A stretch of DNA of 64,000 nucleotides from Macrotrachela quadricornifera (Eukaryota > Rotifera > Eurotatoria > Philodinida > Philodinidae). The notes below the pieces were generated by a model. That model was not told where the DNA came from and made no database searches. It saw nothing but the letters and a program-made list of their open reading frames with translations. The stretch is taken from positions 298,191 to 362,190 of the forward strand of contig JAJEKB010020331.1 in NCBI GenBank assembly GCA_022393335.1. Direction: 5' to 3'. Shown piece by piece: positions 45,945-56,838 of this stretch (its first letter is position 1; every line of letters begins with the position of its first letter). Made by a program: the position numbers and the translations under genes.

Positions 45945-47261
45945 CTTTAAATCATAAACAATTCTTAAACGAAATAATTCAATTTTATATTTAGAGTTAA
46001 TGAGAAATATAAATGATTGTATAATAATTTCTATTAAATATATTCTTTTTTATTTTAATTCATTTTATTTTTTGATGATTGTAATCAGAGATGTAAGACG
46101 ATATGTGAATTGTCGATTACAAAAAGTTTGATAGAGGATATGCATTTTGAAAATCCCTGGAATTAGAGATATAAGCCGATGACTGGACTCACGGCGGCTT
46201 AATCGATCAACTGACGCTTCTATTCACTAGTCCAGAGTAAAAGGTTCGATTGGATTACACCTTTATCCGCAATCATGTAATTCCTTAGAAAAAATTATTC
46301 TATATTTGGTCATTGTGTTCTCATATATCTTCAAAAATATCAAATTGAATACGAAATTAACTGTTGATTATTGTGATCGATTTCAGTTCTCTTTAGAAGA
46401 TGCTGATGCATTACTTATCTATGATGAAAAAGAAGTTACTTTCAAAAGTTTTAGTTATTCGTGAATATACATATTCGATTGATAAGAAAGTTTTTGAAGT
46501 TCTCATATGATAAAATCGACAAAAAAATATTGTACTTTAGCATCTGAATAAAGAACAATGAATGAAAGATATAAAAAAAAGGACTTCTTTAATCTTTTTT
46601 GGATTGCAGTTAGCGGTGCAAACGTTTTTCTGCATATAGTATCAAAGGAAACACTTTTCAAAAATTTTAGAGAATGTATGATGTAAAATCAAGAGAAAAA
46701 AGAAAAAAGAAAAAAATGCCTATTAGAACGAAAGAAAGAGAATAGGCATATATTTATGTTTATGTCACGTTCTTATAGTGCATGATATAATATGACGAAG
46801 TCGAAAGTGGGGAAAAAACCATATATTTCAACAATGAAAAATTGATTATGACTATACAAATAAACATCTAAAACACATCAATATTTTTTATCATATAAGC
46901 ATATTCTATTTTCAATATTATTAGACTAATGAAAAAAGTTAAAGATGAATATTAAAAATAGTAACGAACGATGAAAATGGTACTATATAAAAATAACGTA
47001 TTTTATTTTATTATTAACAAAATATTCATGTAAAAAAAAATATACAAATAATCAGATTCAAATCAGACATCTTTAATTGATCTATATTTGATTAAAAATA
47101 GATTATAATTAAAAGTAATAGGAATAATCGACAAAACTTTAATTTTTTTGGATTATTTTTCATCTTAATCAACTTTATTCTGAATATTAGTCTACTTTTT
47201 TTTTATATAGATAAGTTCAAAGAGGCTTTAATTAAGAATGCTTAGTACATTTCCTCGACTG
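45945..47261. other. AT-rich intergenic DNA
   Basis: No supported gene. A stretch at 46190-46265 with ggttcgattgg looked briefly like a tRNA T-loop but does not fold into a cloverleaf. Confidence 0.45.
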
Positions 47262-48075
47262 AAAGGAGGGTCATATAAAAAAAAATAGTTTGTGTGTGTG
47301 TATGTATGTTTGTGGCAGGGTCAAAAGAACATCAAGGTCAAAAGAACAGTCTTAAAAAAAGCTTTAAAGGTTAACTAAAAATAAACGTTTGACCAAAAGT
47401 TTTTGGGACAGGTATGATACTTGATCAATAGCATTGCTTATTGTTGTGGTATCAGCATTGTTTAATTGATGTTAGGAATTGGTGAAGTTTAGTATTTTTC
47501 TTCAAAAAAATGTGTTTTTTCACAAATTGATGATTTCGGCGTGGTGGGTGATGAACAGTATTGCTTATTGTGGTGGTATCAGTATTGATCAATTGATGTT
47601 AGGAATTGGTGAGGTTTGATGTTTTTTATCAAAAATAGGTGTTTCTTCACGAAATGATGATTTCACGATTGTGGTTGATCGACAGGATTTATTGTTGTTA
47701 TTAAGTAATCCAAATTGCTCAATGAGTGTTTATCGCAGTACTGAGTTTCCTCGAAGGATTTATGATATAACCCTTTGAGGACGGTTGATATCATATGTCG
47801 CCACTTTTTTTTAGTATAGAAAAACTGTTTTGCTCATATTAAACTGTTAGATCGTCAAGTACACACAGGTTATATAGTTGACGTCATCTATCATCTCAAA
47901 TTTGTTACACTATTGTTCTAACTTTGTTGTTTGCCCAGAATGTGATGAACATTCTATTAAAATAATTGATCTCGATCTGTGGAGTTTATCATCGAAGAAT
48001 GTTCTTACGTTTTGCGCTCGGCTGAAGGGCGGATCATATGAAAAAGATTAAATGTGTTCGAGTGTTTGTTTGTAT
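47262..48075. repeat. Two copies of the GGATCATATG motif followed by GT-rich tracts
   Basis: 47262-47315 (actgaaaggagggtcatata, poly-A, then tgtgtgtgtatgt) and 48018-48075 (gctgaagggcggatcatatg, aaaaa, then gtgtttgtttg) are related to each other and to 35731-35790. The order is a pyrimidine/purine word, gg[g/a]tcatat, an A run, and a GT-rich tract. This is most likely one end of an interspersed element; the copy at 48018 lies about 200 bp before the LINE. Confidence 0.5.
47431..47705. repeat. Tandem duplication, ~127-bp unit, 2.2 copies
   Basis: The unit begins gcattgcttattgttgtggt at 47431 and again as gtattgcttattgtggtggt at 47558. A partial third copy starts near 47685. Shared words include caattgatgttaggaattgg and gatgatttc. 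It is non-coding. Confidence 0.75.
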
Positions 48076-48413
48076 AAAGTCAAAGAAACATGCATAACTT
48101 CGAAAATTGTTTATTGCTCGATACGATCTCGTGTGCTTGAAACAAATGGTAGCGCGAGCCGAGGTACATGAGGCGGGAGAGACACCTTTCAAAATTCCAA
48201 AATGCTTTGTTTTACTGAAACAGCCAGCATGTCACTTGGCAATATTGCACACTGAGAATAAGACGTGTTCTCTTCTCTCGATATATGTACGATAAAAATA
48301 GTTACGTACAAAGTGCAATTTTTATCCTTTTTTTTCTTGACTTTAAAACAAAATCTACAAATTTATTATTATTTATTAATTATTTGAATAAAATGTATTA
48401 CATTTAAATCAAA

Positions 48414-49892
48414 ATGTCTACGTTTAACTACAATAAGTATGAACGAATGACACGAAATGAAAAAGATCGATATTGTGACGATAATGATGTAATTATACAA
48501 GAAATGGTTCATGCACGTTACGGATGTGAAGAAAACATTGAAGAAAGAAGACGAGGAAAGGACTGTATTGAAAAAGAACACATGAAAAATAAATTCAAAA
48601 GACAATTTACTGCAACAAGTATCTTTGAAGATCACAACATGTATGATACAGATGATAATAATCCATTTACATTTATATCACGAGGTGCAAAACGTAAACC
48701 TAAACGACAACAAGAAAATATAAACAATTCTTATACAGATGACGTCATTATTGATACTGACCACGCCACTTCAGCAACAACAACAGCAAGAAATGGCGGA
48801 CGACTTATAATAAATAGTAACAGCAGAATGACAAGAAAAGATGATATTATCAATCCAGACATACAATATACAAAACGATATCAATACGCAAAGAAAATTG
48901 ATAAAAATATAAATAAAGAGAAAGATGTATTATCAAATAATGAAAATACCACAAGGTATACACCACATCCTAATAAAACCAACAGAAATGAAGATCACAG
49001 ATTTGAAGAATTGAATGATAGAAATAAAAATGAAAAAATACAGATATCAAAGCATGCCTTACATTATGCAGTTGAGCATCACTTACCTACATTACTCATT
49101 GGGTGTCAACCTAAAATCAATAATCAAGACAAAGCTAAAGAAATAATAAAATTTTTACTAAATTATATAGAGAAAAATTTTCGAAAAATTAACAAAAACT
49201 ATGAACATCCAATAGGTTTCGAATACTGGTACATCAACAAAAACGGTGATTTAACATGTTATACTCGGCATATTGAATTATTTGTATACCTATCTGATCA
49301 CAACAACTATCCAACAACTATTAGTGATATTGTAATAACTCCATTTAAACCAAAACATCTACCATCACAGCATTCAATTATCTTAAAATTCGTACCAGTC
49401 CATATCTCTCAAGAAGATATCATCAATGAACTTCAACAACACCTGCAATCTCTACATAACATTGAAGATATGAAAGGATCAAAAAATGAAAAATTTCGCC
49501 ACGTTAGAATAGAATTAAAATCTAAAAATGAATATGAACAAATTTTAAAAAATGGAGGAATAACAATTGATGGTCAGCTTATTGAAGCTCATGAATTCCT
49601 TGCTCCTCCAAGATTATTAATATGCACCAAGTGTAATGAACCGGGCCACAGTAAACGAAACTGTACTGCTCCATTTGATGTATGCAGAAGATGCGGAAAA
49701 GACCGATCTATAGGTGAACATAAAGAATGCATTATTTCATGTCACCGATGTCAACAACAACATCTATCAACTGATTATAAGTGCGAATACCTGACCAGCT
49801 ATCGTCGTTCACTATTAAATCGATTGAAAGAAAAACCAAGTTTATTACCGCCAAATGTTCGGTTCTTTATTCCTGCAGAATGTCGTGATTGA
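48414..49892 (+). CDS. LINE ORF1, nucleic-acid-binding protein with zinc knuckles
   Basis: 492 residues. The first 200 residues are charged and low-complexity. The middle (about 235-400) is a globular region consistent with an RNA-binding fold. It ends in three zinc knuckles: CTKCNEPGHSKRNC (CX2CX4HX4C), then CRRC...H..C, then CHRC...H......C. This is the usual layout of ORF1 in Jockey/I-type elements, where the protein coats the RNA. The TGA at 49890-49892 is followed in the same frame by a further open stretch (to 50507), so the stop is probably a mutation in what was one ORF of about 700 codons. Confidence 0.85.
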   Translation: MSTFNYNKYERMTRNEKDRYCDDNDVIIQEMVHARYGCEENIEERRRGKDCIEKEHMKNKFKRQFTATSIFEDHNMYDTDDNNPFTFISRGAKRKPKRQQENINNSYTDDVIIDTDHATSATTTARNGGRLIINSNSRMTRKDDIINPDIQYTKRYQYAKKIDKNINKEKDVLSNNENTTRYTPHPNKTNRNEDHRFEELNDRNKNEKIQISKHALHYAVEHHLPTLLIGCQPKINNQDKAKEIIKFLLNYIEKNFRKINKNYEHPIGFEYWYINKNGDLTCYTRHIELFVYLSDHNNYPTTISDIVITPFKPKHLPSQHSIILKFVPVHISQEDIINELQQHLQSLHNIEDMKGSKNEKFRHVRIELKSKNEYEQILKNGGITIDGQLIEAHEFLAPPRLLICTKCNEPGHSKRNCTAPFDVCRRCGKDRSIGEHKECIISCHRCQQQHLSTDYKCEYLTSYRRSLLNRLKEKPSLLPPNVRFFIPAECRD

Positions 49893-50507
49893 AGCGATAG
49901 AATCAACAAGTATTTGATTAACCCATTGTCGGAAATGCATCTAAACACAAGCAATCAAAATAAGAAAAATAATGAAGATGTATTTAATATTAAAACAATT
50001 ACCTGGCCAGCACTTAAAGACAAGCCATACGATCAACCTGATACACAAACAAACGAAAAAACCGTATGGAATGAACTAATGATAAAGCAACAAGAAATTG
50101 ATAAAGTAAAAGATGAATTCAATACAAAGCTATTAAATCAACAGAACAAATACAACGAACATCTAAAGAAGATGAACATTATTCTATTAAATATTACACA
50201 GCAAACAAAATGTCAGAACGAAAACATTGACCGATGTTACACTACAATCAATGAAATTCTTCCTATATTATCATCCACTCTTGAAGTCATTCAAAGAATA
50301 GCTATTAAAATAAATGTTACAAACGAAAATAAAACTGAGAACTGCGAACCACAAACATTACTTCAACATATTGCTCAAGCACTTGAATTTATCAAGGACC
50401 GAAATGAACTGCTAGTCAATAATCAAAAAGCTCTCAATCAACTCATGCAACAACAAGACCAGCTTATGATACAAGGTATGAATAATCTAATCTCAAATGA
50501 TAAATAA
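49893..50507 (+). CDS. LINE ORF1 continuation, coiled-coil part
   Basis: This lies in the same reading frame as the zinc-knuckle ORF1, directly after its TGA. It encodes a K/E/N/Q-rich, leucine-spaced sequence that looks like a coiled coil, suited to ORF1 multimerisation. It has no good ATG near its beginning (the first is near 49935), which supports the view that it was part of ORF1. Its TAA at 50505-50507 overlaps the ORF2 start (ATG at 50497) by 11 bases, an arrangement used by LINEs for coupled or reinitiated translation. Confidence 0.65.
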   Translation, partial: SDRINKYLINPLSEMHLNTSNQNKKNNEDVFNIKTITWPALKDKPYDQPDTQTNEKTVWNELMIKQQEIDKVKDEFNTKLLNQQNKYNEHLKKMNIILLNITQQTKCQNENIDRCYTTINEILPILSSTLEVIQRIAIKINVTNENKTENCEPQTLLQHIAQALEFIKDRNELLVNNQKALNQLMQQQDQLMIQGMNNLISNDK

Positions 50508-53500
50508 TTTTAGCTACACCATTCAATCGACGATTAATACTAATACATACAACTCAATCTCCAACAATATTGAAAATTACTCGATCTCAAACCTACATTA
50601 TAATACAGACAATTCTTTTTTTCATTACTTCAATCCCTTTATTCACCCTTCTCTCTGTGACAGTTTTAGCGGTACTGTGCGGGAAAAGTCTATTTTATTA
50701 GAGATTATAAATGAATGGAATACTAGAACAAGCATCTCCTCACTATGTAAACAATGGAAGAAAGATCGTCCTCCTTGCGACCTAAACTCAAACCTACAAA
50801 TCCTTCTATTCAATGTTGAAGGTTTAAATACTCATATAGCTGATGTTGATATTGTATTAAACAAACATAAGCCTCATATATGTATCCTGACCGGAATTGG
50901 AGCAGCTGCAAAAAAACTCCCCGAATTTACAAATTATACCGGAATAGCTCAAATAGGTACAAATTCATTCGGTGGAGTAGCAATCTTATATCAAAACCAC
51001 TTAAAATGCAAAACAATCGAAAATGATCTTAACTTCTTATTAATCGAAATGCAAACACCACACAATCCAATACGTGTTGGAGCAATCTACATACCCCCTG
51101 GATCACTTCCACCCTTTCAAATAATTAATAAATGTATAGATAAACCTTATTGCCTTTTTGGAGATTTTAATGCGAAACACATAATCTGGAATTGCAAGAA
51201 AAACAATACAAGTGGTGTCCATCTGGCCAATTGGCTCGAGGCGACAGGACAAGATATGATTATACCGAATGGCTATACGTCAAGGAGATCTGACTGTATC
51301 ATTGACTTTGGAATAACTCACGATTCTTCTGGATGGAACTCAGTTGTCTTAAAAGAAGGAACATCGGATCATTGGCCAGTATTATTTCATTCCCCGATAC
51401 TGATAAAAAGTACTAGCTTATACAGACAAACAAATTGGAAACTATTCACATACTTCCTTTCATGTGTTTACCAATATTGGAATTCTCTTGTATACAATTT
51501 CGATACAGAAACCTTTTTCTCCATCTTTTCATCCTTTCTTCAAGCACTACAAGACAGATGTAGCATTTATAAATCAACGGAAAAATTCCGTACTCCATGG
51601 CCACCTACACTCGTTCAATTAGCTAGATATGTAAATAAATATAGACGAGCATATCGTAGATCTAGAAAATCATGGCAACTCGAAAGATTTTTACTATGGA
51701 AAGAAATATTCATGAAAGAAAGAACACAATATATGTATGAATGTAAAGACAAGAAAATAAGTTGGATTGCAAGAGACCACAATATATGGAAATTTGTTAA
51801 ACATACCTTTAGACCATATGCGCCACCTTTCAGAGGGTTAAATGTCGACAATACAAATGTTACAGAACCTAAAAAAATAATTAACATACTAGCAGATTAC
51901 TACAAAATACACTTCGAAAATCCAAAACATGATGCAATGAATATAACTCATACCGAAGCAATGTCATTGTATACAAGCCTCAACTACCTACCAGCAATAC
52001 CTATCGATGAAATTAAGTATCACGAGGTACTTAGTGAATGGAAGAAATTTCTACCTAAAAAATCATTGGACAGTGCAGGCACTTCTGCTTTCATTTTAAA
52101 GAAACTACCTATTGAATATCTACAAATAGTAACAACCCTCTTCAATAAATGTGCCAAATGTGGAGGATTTTTTAATGCAGGCAAAATAGCAAAAATGATT
52201 TTTTTGTCAAAAGACGGGCTTTATCCTATGAAAAATAAACTTCGCCCTATCTCACTCCTACCATATCTATCAAAATGGTTTGAAAGAATTATACACAATA
52301 GAATTCTTGATTGGTGCAACAAACAAAACATTGCTATCGACGAACAAAGCGGTTTTATGCAAGGAAGAAGATTGCAAACTAGAATTCTTTCTCTAGTCGA
52401 AAACTTACGTCTAACAGTTGCTGCTTGCAATCGTCCTGCTCTCACTATATTTGTGGACTTTCTCTCCGCTTTTGATCGCCTATGGCATCCGGCTCTAATA
52501 AAAAGTTTAATTGAACTTGAAATGCCCCTTCCATTGTTAAGGTGGATCCATGTATGGTTACAAAACAGATATTTTTATATCTCATATGGTGACGAAAACT
52601 CAGATAAAATAAAAATGGAAGTTGGAACACTACAAGGCTCAATATTAGCGGCAACATTATTTAGACTACATGTCCACTTTCTGCCTTCATTCTTTTTCAA
52701 TCTAGCTGTACATATGTTCGCTGACGATCTCGCGATCGTTCTCGTTGGCTCACTTGAAAAACGTCTCTCACAAAATATCGTCGATCTTGAAGAACAAGCC
52801 AAAAAAGCTATGCAGCAACTTGAAAAGTTTTCAAACAACCTTCTCCTACCAGTAAACGTAGCCAAAACCAAAGCCCTACTCGTACACAACGTTGTTGCAC
52901 CTCAATTACCTGTAGTGAAATACCAGGGAAAGGAGGTTGAACACGTAAAAACTTTTAAATATTTGGGAGTATACATCTCTACCAAACTTGGCTGGGGCAA
53001 CTATATCAAAGAGAGAATAAAAAAAATTAGAAACATTTATCGGGGACTAAGAGTAATATTTAAAACACTGCCGCAAGATTTTATAAACGTACGTAAAAAG
53101 TATTTTTTGCATACGCACTTCCTCATTTTTGCTGGTTATTTTCTACATGGTTCTACTATACGGAAAACCAAAAGCGAAATATTGAACACGTTTTCTGTTC
53201 GGGAATACGCCTCGTTTATTCTCTAAAAGGATGGGACGACATAACCACTATGATTCTTAGCAAAGAAAAGAGCATCTATGATTCTGTCTTTTCTTACTGG
53301 AACCGATTAAATCTTCATTTGGAAAAAGCTGCCGACGCACTCTCGTTTCAACAATCCTGGCAAGCGTATAATATTGCAATATCCAGAAATAAAGAATGGC
53401 TCAAATCAATGGGTTTAAGGAAAAATAGCAAATTTCCAGCACGCTTAGCGAAAAGAGCGCGCCATACGTTAGCAGAATGGAATAGTTTTAAAGAAATTCA

Positions 53501-53585
53501 CAAAGAACAACTCGAAATCTACAAAAAAGATTCAGAATATCTCAACCTATTCATATACAAATACGTTTTAAACACACCTGAATAA
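50497..53585 (+). pseudogene. LINE ORF2: AP-type endonuclease and reverse transcriptase, frameshifted
   Basis: The main frame is 50497-53226 (909 residues). An N-terminal APE-like endonuclease (about 105-300) has FNVEGL, GDFNAKH and SDHWPV, but the usual catalytic glutamate position in the LTxxG strand reads ILTGIG, without Glu. The reverse transcriptase (about 505-800) has RPISLLP, GFMQGRR, FVDFLSAFDR (first catalytic Asp), GTLQGSI and FADDLAI (second catalytic pair), so the active site is intact. After about 53175 the frame is lost: sensible coding (KGWDD, then the 53250-53585 frame with a W- and K-rich C-terminal domain) continues in another frame to 53585. A single indel near 53170-53190 explains this. 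The original ORF2 would be about 1030 residues. Confidence 0.85.
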
Positions 53586-54316
53586 GAAAATAATAATAAC
53601 AATAAAATATAACAATAACATTAATAATAAAATATAACAATAATAATAATAATAAAATATAATAACATAACAATAATAATAATAAAATATAATAATATAA
53701 AATAATAATAATACACTGCTATTTAAATAAATAAAACGAATAAAATAAATAAGAATATAATTTATAGATAATTAATAATACAAAATTTAAAAGTAAAACT
53801 AAGTAAAAGTAAAAATAAAATATAAATAAGAATATAAAATATAAATAATAAATAAAAACTCAGTTAATATAAAATTGATAACATTCTACCCATTATATAG
53901 TATATAGCTTCAAATTAGAATAAATAAAATCGACACGCAATTAAATTAAAAACAAAATAAGTAAATACACGTAATAAGGAACGAAACTGATTGGATCTAC
54001 TAATCACTTGACCTAACATTATAAAGGAATGCCTTCTTTGAATTATTATATAAAAGAGGTCGCAAGTTAAGGACGATTTTTCTTTGCCATTGTCACTCCC
54101 AAATACAGGATCGTTGTACGGTTATATATCTCCACCCTCTCTCTATATATTGTATTTCTCCTTTCTTCTTGTGATTATCTCCTCATACTACATATATACA
54201 TAATTTTTTTCTTTCTTTCACCTCTTTCTTCCCCTCTTATGTCTTGTCTCTTTTTTTTATATATGTGAACCTTGTAATGGCACAATAATAAAATAAATGT
54301 AAAAAAAAAAAAAAAA
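53586..54316 (+). repeat. LINE 3' region: AATAAT-type microsatellite and poly-A tail
   Basis: 53586-53720 consists of aataat, aaaatata and acaata units. This is followed by A-rich sequence, a T/C-rich patch (54105-54270), aataaaataaatg and the A-tail at 54300-54316. It belongs to the LINE because it is continuous from the ORF2 stop to the tail. Confidence 0.75.
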
Positions 54317-54328
54317 CAGCCAACATGT

Positions 54329-54811
54329 GAAATATAAGTGACATTTTACACATGTTTCTTCGGTACTGCTACGAAAATGATAAAAGAGAGAACGACGCGC
54401 TACAAAATTTTACCCGCATTATACGCACTGCCGAGCAGTCGGTAGTGGCGGACCGTAGGGCCGCTAACGACTGACTATGAACTATCCCTTATGCACCACT
54501 TTAGAAAACTAAAAAAAAAAAATTCGAAAGTCCGGTCTTTTTACAAAATGGTCGTTTATGACAGTATTATAAAGTTCTTTTATATACGGGTGTTTGTTCA
54601 GCGATAGATCTCAAAACAGAATTCAAGAAGAAGTAATACATGATGATTAGATAGGATTCAGTCGAGGGTCAAGCGAGTCACTGCGACGAGCGTTACTTGT
54701 TTTTTCAAATACAGGATATAGATCTTCGGTTTTCATCATTCAAAAGAACAAAATCTGAGTCATCCATCTGTATAATATTCATTGGAATGAGAGACACTGT
54801 TTCCTAAGAGA
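54329..54811. other. GC-richer patch and dispersed-repeat copy after the LINE
   Basis: 54396-54475 is clearly richer in G+C than its surroundings and contains a hairpin (cactgccga, gcag, tcggtagtg at about 54428-54449). With the motif copy at 48018 it may be the other side of an older element that the LINE split. 54628-54702 is a copy of the repeat at 36425-36530, ending acgagcgttacttgtt. No gene. Confidence 0.45.
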
Positions 54812-55040
54812 CATTTGATTGGTATTTTCATTTTCTGTGTATTTCAGTAATTTTTATGATAATTTCTTCTCAAATTACATTGAAGTGTAGATAAATAACC
54901 ACATGTTTCATTATGGCGACGATCTTTTAAAAAGTGATAATAAATTTATTATGAAAAAAGGGTGAATTCAACTATATTTTGGTGTAATTTAAGAAGAAAT
55001 TACCGATAAAAATACACAGAGAAAAAATCCCAATCAAATG
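54812..55040. repeat. Foldback element, ~70-bp imperfect arms
   Basis: catttgattgg at 54812 and ttctgtgtattt further in pair with aatacacaga and ccaatcaaatg at the right end (55040). Inner blocks are aatttcttctcaaattaca and tgtaatttaagaagaaatt. The right flank resembles that of the foldback at 16313-16579, so the two are related. The spacer is about 85 bp. Confidence 0.65.
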
Positions 55041-55367
55041 TTTTTTGTGAAAGAACGCCTTTTATCCTAATGAATATTATGCAAACTTTCCCTACTATAT
55101 GTAACAATTTTTGCCCTATCAAAGTAAATTCTATATAAAACATCCATTAGGTTTTCATTATCGATACATACTTGAGTTTTAAAGCAACTAATACATAGCC
55201 TATATTATTAAATCCAGCGAGTTTTACTTGGTGTAGAAATATTAGTGCTCTATATTTCCTTCTTGAGAGATATAGGTTCCACAAATTTAGCTCAAGTTTG
55301 ATTGTTTTATAAAGACTATTACATATTGTATAAACTATACCTTATGAACAAAGAACGCAATAAAAAA

Positions 55368-55798
55368 AAGACGTTGATACTTCAAAATTACAACAGCTTG
55401 GAATGCCAAATATATATCAGCCACAAAATTCGCTAAAGGATGGCATTGCCAAAATAATAGCAAACGATATCGAACGGATTACTGTCTTAAGAATTGTCAA
55501 GGATTTTACTAACATCGAGGACGCGTTTGTTGGGTTCGAAGGCAGAGACAAGAACGATCAATATTTCCAACTACATGTGGACTACAATCTAGATAAGAAG
55601 GGACGCATTAATGGGATGATCGATGGAAACGAGAGGCATGAGTATGTGGACGAAGATTTTACTTAGTTTGAGTAGGTAGTGAACAATATTAATGGAGGTC
55701 ATTACTGTAACGTTCCACAAAATAGCAAGAACATATGGGAGATCGAGAGGCAAGAAAAGAATCCTCAGTATATCGAAGATATGAAGAAATACTTGTAA
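55368..55798 (+). pseudogene. Broken ORF of unknown family with two in-frame stops
   Basis: An open frame follows a possible splice acceptor (aaaaaaag| before 55370) and includes ATG at 55403. It runs about 100 codons to TAG at 55664-55666, meets a second TAG at 55673-55675, and then continues in the same frame for 40 sensible codons to TAA at 55796-55798. The translation is soluble, charged and of mixed composition (DIERITVLRIVKDF; GFEGRDKNDQYFQLHVDYNL; GGHYCNVPQNSKNIWEIE), unlike random AT-rich frames, and codon third positions are less AT-biased than in neighbours. I do not recognise the family. Possibly a horizontally acquired or multi-exon gene that has decayed. Confidence 0.5.
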
Positions 55799-56354
55799 CT
55801 TAACAAGACTATTTTTATTTTTCCATTTCCATTGTCTCTATTATTTTCATTTTATGACAATTGGTTTACAAAACTTACTCGCCAATTACCTTGTGCTATT
55901 ACATTTTGATTAAAATTTTCCTTTATTCTTTTCTCTCTCAATTATTCTATTCATAGATTCAGTTCTACATATTTTTTAATACACATATCAATTATATGGA
56001 TGACAATCATTTACATTTATTTAAATTTTGCTATCTGAAAGAGATGAGCATATATTTCACATAACGATAATCATTTTAATGTCATCATATGCCTTCTCTA
56101 TAACGATGAACCTTCACTATCATTTACTAAAAGTTGTGTTCTATTTCAGAAATTGTGAAATACAGTGTGCACACTATTAAAGTTTGCTTCGTCTGATTGA
56201 CTCTTTTTGATTGCCTACTGTCAAATTGTATGTTGTTTTATTGAATAGTTTATGTTAGTTTTCACTTGAAAGCCTTTCTGTTGAAGTACATAATATATCA
56301 CGGATATTTGTTTTGTTTTTTATTTTTCAAACACGAGAAAGAGGAAATATTTAG

Positions 56355-56838
56355 AGGATAGACAAAATGAAGCGAAGATTTTTCTATGGTTGAATATCAC
56401 TGTTCAACTGATATTATCATCATAAAATTTAGATAAAAATTGTTTTTGTTGAAATTTAGCTTTGAGACAAGGCAGATTAAACGGCTATGCATTGTATTTC
56501 AATTTTCAATCATTTAATTAGAAAACAAAATATATACTACAAAGTACAGTATAAAAAGCTCTACAATTTACCTAAGATCGCTTATTTTATAGTTGTTTTT
56601 TTTTTGTTTATTTTTGCTGTTATGAAAAGATCATTTTTTTTTCTATTCAAAGAAATTATATTTTATTTTTTTTTAATACAACATATTATGTGAATGAAAA
56701 CTGAAATCTAAAGTTGCCCTACTCGAAAGTTGAGTTTCAATAAAAATAGTTTTTATCAAAATTTGATTATGATGATATCAGTTGAAAAGTGATCTTCAAG
56801 CATAGAAAAATCTTCGCTTCATTTTGTCTATCATCCTG
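56355..56838. repeat. Foldback member of the AGGATAGAC repeat family
   Basis: The left arm 56355-56465 (gaggatagacaaaatgaagc) is the reverse complement of 56731-56838. The middle (56526-56572) contains the core acagtataaaaagctctacaat shared with 7266, 25829, 43953 and 63796. This is the one copy where two inverted ends and the core are seen together, so it may show the full structure of the family: about 490 bp with ~110-bp arms. The frame 56487-56693 is an artefact. Confidence 0.75.

Larger units (their letters stand above)
48233..54316 (+). mobile_element. LINE (non-LTR retrotransposon), near full length, inactive
   Basis: About 6.1 kb on plus: a short 5' leader, an ORF1 with three zinc knuckles and a coiled-coil extension, an ORF2 with endonuclease and reverse transcriptase, a long AT-rich 3' region, and an A16-17 tail ending at 54316. 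A candidate target duplication flanks it: cagccagcatgt (48221-48232) and cagccaacatgt (54317-54328), 11 of 12 identical. This sets the 5' end near 48233. The architecture fits Jockey/I-type LINEs; the exact clade is not resolved. The copy carries an in-frame stop in ORF1 and a frameshift late in ORF2, so it cannot be autonomous now. The long open frames imply a fairly recent insertion. Confidence 0.88.

Noticed and set aside
46190..46265. Possible tRNA (ggttcgattgg resembles a T-loop)
   Set aside because: No acceptor stem, D-arm or anticodon arm could be paired.
48369..48635. Minus frame of 88 codons with hydrophobic translation
   Set aside because: Antisense shadow of the LINE ORF1 start.
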